Translations under genes and position numbers: made by a program | Origin: Aradus depressus | Lineage: Eukaryota; Arthropoda; Insecta; Hemiptera; Aradidae | DNA length: 64,000 bases | NCBI GenBank assembly: GCA_963662175.1 | Contig: OY759223.1 | Location: 24,839,460-24,903,459, forward strand | Reading direction: 5' to 3' | The notes under the pieces: model-generated | Seen by the model: the letters and a program-made list of their open reading frames with translations, nothing else | The model's database searches: none | What the model was told of the DNA's origin: nothing | Shown: one piece after another, positions 38,746-50,529 of the stretch | Layout: each line of letters begins with the position of its first letter | How positions within the stretch are numbered: position 1 is the stretch's first letter

Positions 38746-39284
38746 TTACAAACAATGTTTTTTATTTAGCAAATTTTAATGCATTTGCTTACTCCAAAAT
38801 TGCTTCACCAAGGTGGTATAATAACGGTGTTAGTTTGGATCCCAGTTTCCTCCTCAGGTCAACTAATTTAATTCTCAATGTAAACTTAATTCTAAGGAAC
38901 TTTATAATTATTTTCCAATTGTATTTAGCAACTAGATTTTAGAAGAGTTTACAAATTTAATTTATCTCTTTGCTTTAATTAAGAGAAAATCATTTATCTT
39001 AAATCAGCTCGGTAATGAAAGTTTGTCTGCCTATTGTTTAACACAATTGACTGTATTCAATTAATTATTTCCGCTTTTAAAGATAAATTACCAATATATA
39101 CTGTCGATAGGATTACGTTGATTATGTTTATTCATTATAATGACTCTACGTTTGTGTGGATTTCTGTAAAATAGCTTATGTGAAAAAAAAAAAAAATCGT
39201 GTTAAACGCTCGAGTTTGTCACTTTCGATCAAAAACAGAAGTTTTTTTTTAATTTTAGCTATAACACTTTTGAGATATAACATG

Positions 39285-39375
39285 AACTCTAATAACTGCT
39301 GTTGTAATGAATGTATCGACACAAAATTTCATATGTAAATTCAAAACTGCATAAGGACGGCACCTATTGGGAACG
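39285..39375 (+). repeat. element X unit
   Basis: AATAACTGCTGTTGTAATGA and GACACAAAATTTCATATGTA, the standard unit motifs. Confidence 0.75.
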
Positions 39376-39729
39376 GAGGGATCACAGGAGGTTCTTGTCA
39401 TTTGTATCATTTTTGTGTACATTCCTCACACAAAACTTAATTTTTTTTAATTTCCTAAAATTATCCGATTTGATTTTTGGAGTAGTTTTTTTGAATGGCA
39501 ATTTAAAAAAATATTTTTAATATACCGCTTCTAAAAGTAATATCTTTTTTACCCTGATTACAATTTTGTGATTTTACATTACACTAAGAACTAATATGTT
39601 CTTCGAAAATCAGCAAAAAGCTAGAAATATGTGCTTAACAATATATGTAATTATTACGTTATTGTGCTTGATAATATATTTATCACTAAACTTTACATTT
39701 CTCCCATTTATTTTATGGTTTCTACAACC

Positions 39730-39775
39730 TAGCAATGACAGACGTTTTGGGAAGTATTCCCATCATTAATATTTA
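39730..39775 (-). ncRNA. decayed hammerhead-like motif, family F
   Basis: Stem II GGGAA TAC TTCCC and ACGTCTGT are clear. The core reads TTAATGA and AAAA, so it is not active. Confidence 0.35.
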
Positions 39776-39824
39776 AGAATATTTTAAATACAATTAATAA
39801 AAATAACATTGTTAATATTTCAGT

Positions 39825-40025
39825 TTAACAATTACAAAAATGCCAACTGACGCACAATTTATTTACTGTTCTTTTTGTTAACAAGTTTTCTCATGTCAAT
39901 CAAAATTTTATTTTTACAGAACCTGTGTAGTGAATTCAAATTTTATTGAAATGAGAAAAATTGTTAACATAATGAACAACAAATAAATTATTGGTTAGTT
40001 GGCATTTTTGTAATTGTTAAACTTG
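39825..40025. repeat. 200-bp palindromic element
   Basis: Arms AGTTTAACAATTACAAAAAT... and ATTTTTGTAATTGTTAAACT are perfect inverted copies over at least 25 bp (including GCCAACT/AGTTGGC), then imperfect toward the centre. Confidence 0.8.
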
Positions 40026-40083
40026 AGAACATACTTCACATATACAACACCATACTAAAACCTATTTAGTCTTAGGTATCGAG

Positions 40084-40290
40084 ATGTGGGGATCAGCCAA
40101 AAAATCAAATATACAACGCTTTCAGTTTATTATACCACGCCACATTGCCAATGCACCATTTTACGTTTCCAATCTCACATTGCATAACGATCTCAATATC
40201 CCATTTGTACCCTCTGTTATCAAGACACGCTATCTAAATTTTCATGATAAACTCCATCATCACGCCAATCCAGTACAGCCACGCTCTTGA
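40084..40290 (+). pseudogene. Jockey-like RT C-terminal fragment
   Basis: A 68-codon open frame reads MWGSAKKSNIQRFQ, then PRHIANAPFYVSNLTLHNDL and IPFVPSVIKTRYLNFHDKL. This is the conserved tail after the RT domain of Jockey-clade elements. No upstream catalytic part is adjacent. It is better preserved than the copy at 37970. Confidence 0.75.
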
Positions 40291-40389
40291 CACTGTTCAA
40301 CTTATCGCAATTACTATTGACAAATGTTTTGACAAGTAATTACTGACGAATATCAATGTTATTTTTATTAATTGTAGCTAAAATATTTT

Positions 40390-40425
40390 TAGATACTGAT
40401 GATGGGAGAAATGTAGAGCTGGCAT
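40390..40425 (+). ncRNA. hammerhead 5'-half-like remnant, family F
   Basis: CTGATGA at 40396-40402 in the same GATACTGATGATGGGA context; the GAAA half is not in the right place. Confidence 0.3.
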
Positions 40426-41066
40426 AAATATATTATATATAAATTTAGAATCTTACACAACCCAAAAGTCTTATTTTTTTTTTGTAATCTGACTAAAATT
40501 GTCAGTGTTATTTTCAGTTTAGTTTGACCCGCATAACGTTTGAATATTCCTATCTAGCCCGCACCTACAAAAGATTATTCATACCTGCCCTAAATTAACA
40601 ATTCTGTTAATTATTAAATGGGCAATGTGACAATATTTTTAAAAAACATTAGTTTTTCTTTATTTTGACGTGAAAACATCTATTCGCTCGTTAAGCACAG
40701 TGATAGCCGGTCAAACTTTCTTGTGTTACAAAATACCGTCAGATTTCAATCGATAATAACTACGAGACTAATAATGCGATAACAACGGTTGAGGCCACAA
40801 TGGATAGAACATGTCTGTACGTGTTTGTTTTGCCTGTGACATTATCGGGCTAGTGTGGGCGCCGGCGGATGATAGTTGCGAATTAGCGTTGTGTAAAATC
40901 TTAAATTAGTGTAGTGTGATAACGCGTTTAGATAAGACGTTGATTCGCGGGTGTCATTGTAAAGAGCTTGAGGAGCACTACTTGGACTCAAATTGAAACA
41001 ATAAAAATATTCGCCAAAATATATGTAAAAATCGGTATTAAATTGAAAATTGCAAAAAAATTAAAG

Positions 41067-41212
41067 ATGTCTCATATGAATCGTAAATATGCGCGGAATT
41101 ATAGTAAACGCAAATCAGAGGAAAGCTCGCATCAAAAGGAATTTTAAAAACCTAAAAAGTCTAGTGCCGAGCAAATGCAAGAGCTACGGCAGCATCGAAA
41201 AGAAAATGAAAA
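41067..41212 (+). pseudogene. small Lys/Arg-rich coding remnant
   Basis: From ATG at 41067: MSHMNRKYARNYSKRKSEES, an in-frame stop at 41145, then KPKKSSAEQMQELRQHRKEN and a stop. The second part resembles the basic AERMREYR-type N-terminal segment found in some arthropod transposon proteins. The region just upstream (40780-40930) is less AT-rich than its surroundings. Function unknown; it may be a transposon relic. Confidence 0.3.
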
Positions 41213-41287
41213 ATGATTTTATCCCGACCTATTTTATGTATATATATAGTTTAGTAACCTATTTTAGTATATATATATATAGTTGGA

Positions 41288-41505
41288 TATTATAACTCAT
41301 TCCCTGGCTTAATTACGGTCTGTCTATGGGAGTCCTAAATTTGTATTCAGCTAGGCTAGGGGTCTTTAACATCGTACAGGCTCGGGACCATCGTTTTACG
41401 TCCCATCCGAAGAACGGCGTGCTCAACGTTTTTTTACCTCCCATGGTTTTGAACTCGCGATCTTGAGCTCAGTAAGCAAGTACGCTACCTCTGAGCCACC
41501 GGGGC
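41288..41505 (-). mobile_element. SINE1 copy with internal deletion
   Basis: ACTCATTCCCTGGCTTAATT at one side and GAGCCACCGGGGC at the other; the middle third is missing. Confidence 0.75.
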
Positions 41506-42104
41506 ATATATATACATAGTCATGCCGGGAACTTGCTTTGGACTCTAGGTAATTGCCCGAGTTGACAACACTGACCCTATAATATAGCTACATGCGGCCG
41601 GGTATGTTGATTGTGCTGTTTAGGTAGGACAGGGTGTGGCAGTGTTCCTTGATGAATGGTCTTCTTAGTTGACAGAATGGATGATGATATGGTATGGGTT
41701 ACTTAGTCTGTGTCTCTCTGTCTGAGTGTGGTGACTGCTTTCCGTGTCATCTCAATGATGAATGACACCCCCCTCCCTAGAATGCGTCACGTTCATACCG
41801 GGTTTTGCAATCCCAGGTTATCCAAACCCGCCAAAAATTGACCTCGAAATTCTCGGGGTCCTTAAATTTTCTTGGTAAGAATAATTATGTAAATTATAAT
41901 ATTAACACTGGTCAATAACGTTTTTATGATATTTATATTTTTCGTATGCTATATGAATAAGTAAGTATTCACTGAAAAATAATAAAAGAAATATATTACA
42001 TCAAATTTCCAGAATATAACTATAGTATATTTTATCACTCTCTGATGCAAAGTAACGAATGATATGCACAAATATAATTTATACCCTCATTTTATTCAGT
42101 ACTA
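41506..42104. other. unassigned, partly GC-richer stretch
   Basis: 41520-41880 is less AT-rich than its surroundings and could be an unrecognised transposon end. No ORF of note. Confidence 0.35.
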
Positions 42105-42625
42105 GCAGTAATACCCGGCGTTGCCCGGGGAACTTTGACTTTTCTCCCAATATCTCCTATAAGGCTATTCAGTTCCTCGACAGTACATTCATGATGTTAT
42201 AATTTTCAATTATTCATACGGAATAAGGCTTATAGTCCTTCAACTGTAGTAACGCTAGCTTTGGAGCTAAAACTAATTTATTCAAAAAGATTTCTCATTA
42301 ATCGTTGCAATGGTTTTCGAGTTACAAGGATTGCGTGAGTGGATGCTGGGATGGACCAGGGGTTGATTAAAAAATAGACCTTAACCTTCCGGTAGATAAA
42401 ACTTATTTATTCAAAAAGATTCCTCATTAATCATTGCAGTGGTTTTTGAGTTACAAAGATTGCGTGGGTGGATGCTGGGATGGACCAGATATTGAGGTAC
42501 TAATACGCCTATAACCTTCCACAGACGATGACGAACAAATTAGAAAAAAAAATTAATCAAATCCATCAAGCCGTTCGTGAGTTATAGCGGTACAACGCAC
42601 AGACATTTTCAGCTTTATATATATG
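42105..42625 (+). repeat. dispersed repeat (ACCCGGCGTTGCCCGGG type)
   Basis: Starts ATACCCGGCGTTGCCCGGGG, ends CATTTTCAGCTTTATATATA. Contains a duplicated 110-bp block (TTTATTCAAAAAGATT... GGATGCTGGGATGGACCAG). Related to 14802-17125. Confidence 0.7.
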
Positions 42626-43220
42626 ATTAACACAATTCTCTTGGCATTAAGTCAAGGTATATTGGCGTTATCAGCTTTTTCTTATTATTGTTAGTGTGTT
42701 GTTACCAGTAAATTGTTATGTTAATCCTCAGGGTTTGAATAATTATATTTATTAACCATTTTTGCATAATATGAAATAAGTGTATTCCTCGGATCTTGTT
42801 TTGTGCGTGGAAAGTACTTCAGGTGCTCATAGAGAACCGCTTTCGACTTAACTGGAAAGAGCATACTTTTTGTATTTTGGATTTAATATATTTAGATTCT
42901 ACTCTCTCAATATACAAATAAAACATACGTAATGGCATACATTAATATCATAAAATATAATACAAACGGCATTTTTTGAACTTATTTAAAACTATTTTTT
43001 TGTTAAGGAAAGCAATCTTTGAAACGCAATAGACGATTTTTTACATAGAACCAAACGTTTTAGAATGAATCGAGCAAACGTTTGTAAAAATGACATGATA
43101 TATGACATGCAACGGATAGAAATTTCTTGACTAATCTGTAATCACTGGAATGAGGTATTGTACAATTTCAGCTTCTATTTCTATTAGAAGTGTCCGAAAA
43201 TGCGATCGCAGATATCACAC
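42626..43220. other. AT-rich, nothing recognised
   Basis: No gene or repeat match seen. Confidence 0.35.
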
Positions 43221-43566
43221 ACGTATTTCTAAAGTGACACAAGTCAAAAATTAACGTTTTTGCGAAAAACTGTTAATGAGCTTGACAAAAAAACAATTAC
43301 ACAACTAATAATTTTTCCAAAATTTATAGATACAGTTTTCAACTAAGTTTATAATACTTATAGACCACAAGATTCGATACTCAACTGATATGTCACTCAG
43401 GGGGAGGGGCTTCTAAACATGAAGAGCGACACAAGTGCTCTCTGGCGGGCAGGATTTGAAGCTAAGTTGGGACATTTGATATTTGATAGAGGACGTTTTT
43501 CCAATTCTTACCTTGGTGATAACTCATAAAGAGAGATTTTTGACTTGTGTCACTTTAGAAATACGA
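43221..43566. mobile_element. MITE-like inverted repeat
   Basis: ACGTATTTCTAAAGTGACAC... and ...GTGTCACTTTAGAAATACG are inverted over about 30 bp, spaced about 280 bp. Confidence 0.7.
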
Positions 43567-43639
43567 GTGCGATGTGACTTAACCGAATTAATATAATGTA
43601 TGTATGAAAAAGGAGAAAACAGGAAGTATTGTTAATTAT

Positions 43640-43810
43640 TGTGACTCATGCCCGGGCTTTAACTTTGAGGTTGTATCGTTTATTACTAGAGTGCTCTTTC
43701 GTCGCTTTTTGGCCTCGAGCCTGACTCTACTATGGGAGTTCTAAATGTTGATTACACTAAATTTTTATTTGCCTAGGGTAGTGTTAACGAGTACCTGACA
43801 TTCTACGGAT
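43640..43810 (-). mobile_element. SINE1 copy, truncated
   Basis: GTGACTCATGCCCGGGCTTT to GAGTACCTGACATTCTACG. Confidence 0.8.
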
Positions 43811-44164
43811 GAACGCATTAATTGTGGCGAAGCGGAAGGAGATTGAGAAATGTAGGGCAAGTGGACCAGCTAGTCAAATCAGTGTAACATTCCTCGACGC
43901 GGCCCACTCATATCGTTGTTAGTGGTTTCAGAAGTGGAGGTTGTTAGCTCACATACCAACTGGATTCAACCACCCGAATTAAACCTCTAATCTCTCTCGA
44001 CCCTGCCAGCTATACGAAGTATAGGGGAAGTCACTTAATCGTTCGAAAATTTTTGTTGTGTTTTCACTGGTATCCTATTTTTCGAATCCCTGTTTACAAA
44101 AATAAAGAGAAATTTGGCGCGAATTAATCAATCTAGTTTTTGCTTTCCGTCTGACACCAATCGA

Positions 44165-44460
44165 CCATTTTTAACCCCCGATGCAAAAGGGGTGTTATAA
44201 GTTTGAAGCCTTTGTCTGTGGTATCGTAGCTCCAAGACAGCTGAACCAATTTCAAAGCGGTTTTTTCGTTTCAAAAGCTGATATTTGTGAGATGGTTCTT
44301 AGCGATGTTTGGTGGAAATCGGGTATGCCGTTTCCAAGATCTTCAGGTTTCATCAGAGCCTGTGTAGGGATCTCGGCCTCTATTACAGCTAGAGACTTGG
44401 AGTTTGAGCTCAAGCTGCTTATAAGACCTTTTTTTAAATTTAATATTTTTTAATCAATAG
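44165..44460 (+). repeat. dispersed repeat (CCCCCGATGCAAAAGGGGTG)
   Basis: This opening and GGTATCGTAGCTCC resemble a repeat type common in many invertebrate genomes. The 90-codon frame in it is not a convincing gene. Confidence 0.45.
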
Positions 44461-44577
44461 TTGACAATTTAGGTGGTATTTTTATATGTGTATCCAGAAA
44501 CCCATAAGAAGGACGACATTTAATGATTTTCAGCCCATTGAGTCAAGGGGAAGGAGAAAATTAGCTCAAAAAACTCT

Positions 44578-45290
44578 AATAACTGCCGTTGTAATAAACG
44601 GATCGAGACAAAGTTTCATATGTAAATTCAAAACCCTTTGAGGATGTCACCTATGAATTTTCAGTGTAATTAGCCGATAGGAAGGGGGCTCAACTCAAAA
44701 ACTGCAATAACTGCCGTTGTAATAAACGCATCGAGGCAAAATTTCATATGTAAATTCAAAACCATATAAGGATATCACCTATGAATTTTCAGTGTAATTA
44801 GCCGATAGGAAGGGGGGGGGGGCTTAACTCAAAAACTGCAATAACTGCCGTTGTAATAAACGGATCAAGCCAAAAATTTCATATGTAAATTCAAAACCCT
44901 TTGAGGATGTCACCTATGAATTTTCAGTGTAATTAGCCGATAGAAAGGGGGCTTAACTCAAAAACTGCAATAACTGCCGTTGTAATAAACGGATCGAGGC
45001 AAAATTTCATATGTAAATTCAAAACCATATAAGGATATCACCTATGAATTTTCAGTGTAATTAGCCGATAGGAAGGGGGGGGGGGGGGGGGGGGGGGGTT
45101 AACTCAAAAACTGCAATAACTGCCGTTGTAATAAACGGATCAAGCCAAAAATTTCATATGTAAATTCAAAACCCTTTGAGGATGTCACCTATGAATTTTC
45201 AGTGTATTTAGCCGATAGGAAGGCGGGGGGGGGGGGGGGGGGGGGGGCTTAACTCAAAAACTGCAATAACTGCCGATGTAATGACATTTA
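44578..45290 (+). repeat. tandem X units with variable G-runs
   Basis: AATAACTGCCGTTGTAATAA recurs at 44578, 44706, 44840, 44969 and 45115, with a variant at 45265. Unit length varies from 128 to 150 mainly because the G-run after CCGATAGGAA has 5, 11, 5, 24 and 23 guanines. Confidence 0.9.
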
Positions 45291-45839
45291 TTTTTAAGGT
45301 CAAATTCAGCAGAAGGGAAGGGAAAAGGGGTCATAGGAGGGCAACTCGACATAAAAAAAAACCCTAATAACTGCCTAATTTAGTATGAGAATTCACAAGT
45401 CCCTATGTAAGTCTATTATTGAGTTTTAGCGCAAACGATCGATTGGTTTTAGGCAGAGCGAAAAGTTAAATAATTAAATTAATTCTGTTTTTTGTTGCCT
45501 AAATGTAGGACATCAATTAGGTACATATTTTTTAAAATTTTAAACTTTTAATTAATTTTGATTTTCACCTAATATTTACACTAGTTTTATAGAGTTGACA
45601 TGAAGTAATCAAAACGTTGAGTGAATAAATAAATTCAATTTGAGAAAATATGGTGAAAATTCGGTTTATTCATTAATCATGGCTTTGACTACTAAATGAA
45701 TTGCTTTTCTTTATTTGTCCTTTAATTGAATTTATTTTATTGAGCACTCACCACCAGCATCATTTCTTTTCCATCCATCAGACATCAGAACTAATGAAAG
45801 TCTCGGGGGCCAAAAAAAAAAAATTAATTAAAAGTATTA

Positions 45840-46390
45840 ATAAATTGAAAAAAGGTCGTCGGTGAATCAATGGGAATGTACTTCCCCAGTACGAATTAAT
45901 CAATTAACTTTTCGCCTCTATCAAAACCAGTCGACCGTTTGCGCTAATTGAGCTGAGTTTACGAAGCTCTTTCTTAGGCGACTCGTGTATTTCGTTCTAC
46001 TCGTACTCCCCTTTACCGATCCCATTTAAATTTGCCACGATGGTAGTGGACACGGTGACGATGGTTTACTACTAAAAAAATTTGAAATCGAACATACCAC
46101 AGAGGAATAATCACCGAAAAACGAAATCCCCATTGAAATCAATTGGGAGACAAAATTCTCGCGCAAAATATAATTTTTCGATTTCAAATGTAAAAATCCG
46201 GGCGAAGCCGTTTTCGGTTTACCATCGGACACCATTTTTTTTTGAGCCGTTTTTTTCAGTGTTCTAACCTATAAACTTGTTTTTTTTTTTTGATAAAAAT
46301 ATTCTTCAACATGCAAAGAACATATAGTCGGACATGAAATTCCGTTCAACCGATTACCTAACTTCCCCTATACTTCGTATAGTTCTGGAG
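45840..46390 (-). repeat. element X copy (minus) containing repeat R copy 2
   Basis: The plus strand ends with the palindrome TATACTTCGTATA (46369-46381), the start of X in the minus orientation. The X 3' block (GTCGTCGGTGAATCAAT) is at 45855. The repeat R block 46070-46230 lies within it. Confidence 0.7.
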
Positions 46391-46955
46391 AAGTGAAAAA
46401 TCATCAGTATATGATGCATATCATTAACGATTTTTTTTTTCTTGTATCTATTTATCTATCTAATGTAGTAGAGAAACATTTTGTATATTCAGAGCATATT
46501 ATTTACTTATTCAATTTTTTTTTTTTTATTCTCTATTTTTATTATACTTTATTTTATCATATTTCCTAAATTATTCGATCATAATCAATATTATTCCTTT
46601 TTTGTTCATTTTACACATTTATATATTTTCTTCTTTCTCCCCACACTTCTCTATCTAGCCCCCCTACTGTCTAAAATTTTAAACCTTGTCTGGGCATCCT
46701 CCCTTCTCTGTTATAATCAACCATCATAGAATTATGTTCTGTCGATTTTTACTACTCTATTTTATTTTATTCATATTTATATCTATTTTTTTTTACATAT
46801 TCTATTTTATTTTTATTGATTTTTTCTTTTTTCTCTTCATAGTTAAGCTGTTAATTTTATGTTTTTTCATGGTAATCTTTTGTTTATCTATATTTATAAT
46901 TGTCTAGTTTTTCTCCAATGTAGCACTAATTTATTTATCTGTATATTTATTTCTT
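46391..46955. other. T-rich stretch
   Basis: Long T and TTTA tracts with low-complexity open frames; no gene. Confidence 0.4.
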
Positions 46956-46959
46956 TGTA

Positions 46960-47345
46960 CGGCACTGATTCTGCGCAGAATATTTGGAGGAGTGCAAGTA
47001 GGCCATGCATGGCGCAGACGCACCAACCAGGAGCTCTACGAACTCTATAGAGAACCAGATGTTCTGCAAGTCATGAAGATTGGGCGGTTAAGATGGGCGG
47101 GACATATCGCCAGGATGGAAGCTGAGGAAATGCTGAAGAAGCTGCTAATGGAGCCCATTCATGGAGTAAGACGGCGAGGGAGACCTAAGCTGAGATGGGC
47201 AGATGGTGTGGCAGAAGATGCCCGAAACATGTTCCGCACCAGGAACTGGATGGCAGCCGCACAGGATCGGGACAATTGGCGGCTGTTGGTGGAGGAGGCC
47301 AGGACCCGTCACCGGGTTGTAGCGCCACGATAGATAGATACTTTA
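46960..47345 (+). pseudogene. RTE-like LINE, RT C-terminus with GATA tail
   Basis: The frame 46992-47333 reads WRRRTNQELYELYREPDVLQ, then RLRWAGHIARM, RRRGRPKLRWADGV and RDNWRLLVEEARTRH. This is the C-terminal region after the RT domain in a common group of animal non-LTR elements (RTE-like). It ends in a short GATA run (47331-47341) rather than poly(A), as RTE elements often do. The frame is open but strongly 5'-truncated at about 46960. Composition is clearly richer in G+C than its surroundings, supporting recent insertion. Confidence 0.75.
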
Positions 47346-47763
47346 TTTCATTGTTTCCTTTTATTTTTGACTCTATATGCATTTATTCTTAGGGGACCTC
47401 GGTCCCAGAATAATAAAATTTCTTTTAATTTTAATTTTTTCATTTCATTTATGTCACTTGAGTTCTCGTAGATTCGTTGATATTCTCTGGTGAGGTTCCC
47501 TGAATGTCTATTTTCATATGTGGAAATCCTTGGTTGGGATTCGAGTAACAGTTTTTCTTCTAATAAAAGCCTTATATGAAAAGTCATATTGAAAGGGAAC
47601 TAGTTCAATTTAAGAAAGGTAGATACGGGCAATACTTGGTTTCTTTGTTATGATATCTGGAGCCTCCGCCAGCATCTCCATTTCCCAATTCAATAATCTT
47701 CTCCATTTCTCTGTTCTTTGTCATCTCAAAATTTATTTTTATTCTGTTCATCTACCCACTGTT
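47346..47763. other. nothing recognised
   Basis: AT-rich, no gene. Confidence 0.35.
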
Positions 47764-48090
47764 GAGGGCGCCGGTAGCTCAGTGGTATGCGTGCTTGACT
47801 TCTGAGCTCAAGAACGTGGGTTCGTAACCCGACCGAGGCCCTTAGTTTATTTTATCTGGGAGGTAAAATAAATTTAAGGACTACATCCTTCGGATGGGAC
47901 GTTAAGCGACGGTCCCAAGCCTGTACGATGTCAGGTAGTCGTTAAAGGTGAATAAAAATTTAGGGTATGCAAAATTTAGGACTCCAATAGTAGAGTCAGG
48001 CTATGATGTCCATTAGAATGACGAAAGAGTGCTCTGGTAGTAGGCGATATGACCCCGTAGTTAAAGCTCGGGCAAGAGTCACAATAACTA
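47764..48090 (+). mobile_element. full-length SINE1
   Basis: GAGGGCGCCGGTAGCTCAGT head, B box GGGTTCGTAACCC, end GGGCAAGAGTCACAATAAC. Confidence 0.92.
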
Positions 48091-48329
48091 ACTATATGCT
48101 TTTGAGTAGATCATTTCATGTATTCATTGTTAATCTAGAATGGCCTGGGGCAAGATCCATTTTGTCACAATATTCGAGATTATTTATTAATAAAATATAT
48201 ATATTCTATTGAGTTGTGATTCAAAACTGTTTATTTTTATTAAAAAAATTATTATTTCAGTATAAAAATTAGTTTTCTTGAAGTTATTTTCATGTTATAA
48301 TTAATTGCGATAAAAATGGGGAATCAGAA

Positions 48330-48560
48330 ATTCGATGCTGAGTTTTCAACGGAATTTCATGTTTTCCGACTTCCTGATTCCAAAAATTAAAAAAACTTTC
48401 TTCTGTCTGTGAACGAAAAGAGCTCAGCTTAACTCCAGATAGAATGAATGTATCGAAACGAAATTTTATATATGTATCCAGAACCCTCTAAAGACGACAC
48501 ATAAAGATTTTCAGCCAAATCGGTCAAAGGGATTATTTGTAATGAATGTATCACGACATT
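48330..48560 (+). repeat. element X 5' fragment
   Basis: GATGCTGAGTTTTCAACGGA, ATGTTTTCCGAC and GAATGAATGTATCGAAACG in X order. Confidence 0.75.
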
Positions 48561-48597
48561 AAATATGTAAATTAGTTGTAACTTTCCAATCCATGGC

Positions 48598-48643
48598 TTA
48601 AAGCTCAGAAGGCAAGCACGCTACCTATGAGCCACCGGTGCCC
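48598..48643 (-). mobile_element. SINE1 head fragment
   Basis: GCAAGCACGCTACCTATGAG CCACCGG block, minus strand. Confidence 0.7.
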
Positions 48644-49552
48644 TATTTTTTTTTTACATTTAAATCAATACAACATTTTTTTCATCAAAACATTTTTTTT
48701 TATTGACATTTAGCGGGACTTAAAAAAAACAAAAAACTTTGGTACATGAAGGTCCAACTGTATTTGTAAAGTTTAAATATATTTTAGGTTGTATTTTAAA
48801 ATACATTTTTATTGTGGATACAAGAGTTCTGCCTTCCTATGTGTGGGATGTTTTGATAGACTTGGGATAAAACAAGGCTTCGGGATTACCGTTGGACAGG
48901 ATTTCTATCCCCTTACCGACCCTGCTCATATAGTAGGATTATTTGACATGAGGTAAAACCAATAAGAGAAAATTGAGGGATTCACCCACTTGTAACATTT
49001 TTATTTTTATTTATTCCACTTTTATTTATTTATTTTTTTCATTTATTTTATTTATTTATTTATCCTCTTGTATTAAATTCAGGCAAGTTGGTATTTTATT
49101 TCCCCTTGAGGATAAATATTATGAAAATAATATACACATTTTTCAGTGATAGAGAGAGAAATATTCCATTAATAAACTGTAATTGCAAATTCTTGTAGAA
49201 TTAATATTGTTACCAAATAAATTATTTATATTTAGGTAAATAATACCTTGAGCACTTCGTCCTTCGGATGGGATGTTAAGTGAGAGTCTCGTTAATTTAG
49301 AATGGCCTGGGGCAAGTTCCACCAATATTCAATATTAATTATTTTTTAATTAACAATTTTATTAGTGAGTTATGATTCAAAACTGTTTATTTTTATCAAA
49401 ATTACCTCTTTTCTTAGTTTGTGTATAATTATTATTTATTAATATAAAAATAATATTTTATTTCAAATTATTATTCGTAGTTGTTCCAAGCAGTTCCAAA
49501 CGTTTAATAGTTCACTAAATTTTGATCTGATTGCATTTCTATGCTTCTAGAG
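48644..49552. other. AT-rich, with a small SINE1 fragment
   Basis: 49245-49275 matches the SINE1 body (CGTCCTTCGGATGGGATGTT). The sequence AGAATGGCCTGGGGCAAG occurs at 48136 and 49300. No gene seen. Confidence 0.4.
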
Positions 49553-49885
49553 GGAGCCGGTAGCTCAGAGTTAGTCTGCTGTGCTCAAGATCGTGGGTTC
49601 GAAACCTGGTCAAAAACTTAGGTTTTTTTATCTGGGAAGTATAAAAAAAAAACCTTGAGCACATCGTCCTTCGGATGGAATGTTAAGCGATTGTCTCGAG
49701 CCTGTACATTGTCAGGTACTTGTTAAAGAGCCCCTGCCCTAGGTGAATAAACCTGGGTAGACAAAATTTAGGACTCCCATAATAGAGACGGCCTACATGA
49801 CACTAGAGTGATGCAATAGCGCTCTGGTAGGTGGTGATATGACCTTGGAGTTAAAAACCAGGCATGAGTTACAATAAATAACAAA
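49553..49885 (+). mobile_element. SINE1 copy
   Basis: GAGCCGGTAGCTCAGAGTTA head, B box GGGTTCGAAACCT, body to the CCAGGCATGAGTTACAATAA end. Confidence 0.88.
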
Positions 49886-49979
49886 AACAAAATTGATCTA
49901 TATAGAAGTACGTTTTATCTTTCGTCGCTCTGCTACCAGAACGCTCTTCCGTCGCTCTGGTATATATGAGCCCGGCTAT

Positions 49980-50012
49980 ATACGAGGTGTGTTCAAAAAG
50001 TAACGGGAATTT
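49980..50012. mobile_element. mariner-type terminal fragment
   Basis: TACGAGGTGTGTTCAAAAAG TAACGGGAATT matches a widespread mariner-like terminal repeat. SINE1 pieces flank it (49925-49975 and 50026-50072). Confidence 0.5.
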
Positions 50013-50529
50013 TGTAATTTCGACGAATATGACGATATGACATTGCAGTTAAAGTCCGGGCATGAGACATAATAACTACCTAACCAACCTTACAGTTCAG
50101 TAAAGACGGCCTAAGAGAAGAGGGTGTGAGGAGGTAGGGGGCTTAACTGCAGAATATATTTACACTTATGAGAATTCAGAAGTTGAAACTTTGTTGGTCA
50201 ATTCGAGCTGAGAATTGTCGTTAACTCATTTTATTGATTTTTTTCTCCGCCTATCTGTTCAATTTACCACTATTTTAAAATTGTGTAAATTTATTCAGAA
50301 TAATTCAAAAAAAGGCGTTTCGCTGGGAGAAGATCTTGACATATTCCCCGTAGATGAAAATAATACTTGAGACCCCCTTCTCTGAAAAAAAAAAAAAAAA
50401 ATGCTGAGTTATTTAATATCCGAGATCACCGCCCTAAGAATGTTCGCAGTCTTTGAGAAGAGTAGAAATTAATATGCCTTCTTAAGTCGTAGAGGTATTG
50501 CGCGACATACCATTTTTTTCTTCACCAGC

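Larger units (their letters stand above)
44011..45485 (+). repeat. element X copy with expanded units
   Basis: Begins with the palindrome TATACGAAGTATA (44011-44023) and GGGGAAGTCAC, is interrupted by a different repeat at 44165-44460, and ends with the AGCGCAAACGATCGATTGG block. Confidence 0.8.

Noticed and set aside
44181..44453. 90-codon frame as a host protein
   Set aside because: It lies in a dispersed repeat (CCCCCGATGCAAAAGGGGTG type) with no recognised domain.
46369..46381. loxP-like arm (TATACTTCGTATA)
   Set aside because: It is only the palindromic end of element X; there is no second arm with an 8-bp spacer.
46481..46907. Hydrophobic open frames suggesting membrane proteins
   Set aside because: They result from T-rich low-complexity sequence (mostly Phe, Leu, Ile codons).
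47764..47840. Possible tRNA genes at SINE1 heads
   Set aside because: A and B boxes are present but the cloverleaf is incomplete and the sequence always continues into the SINE1 body.
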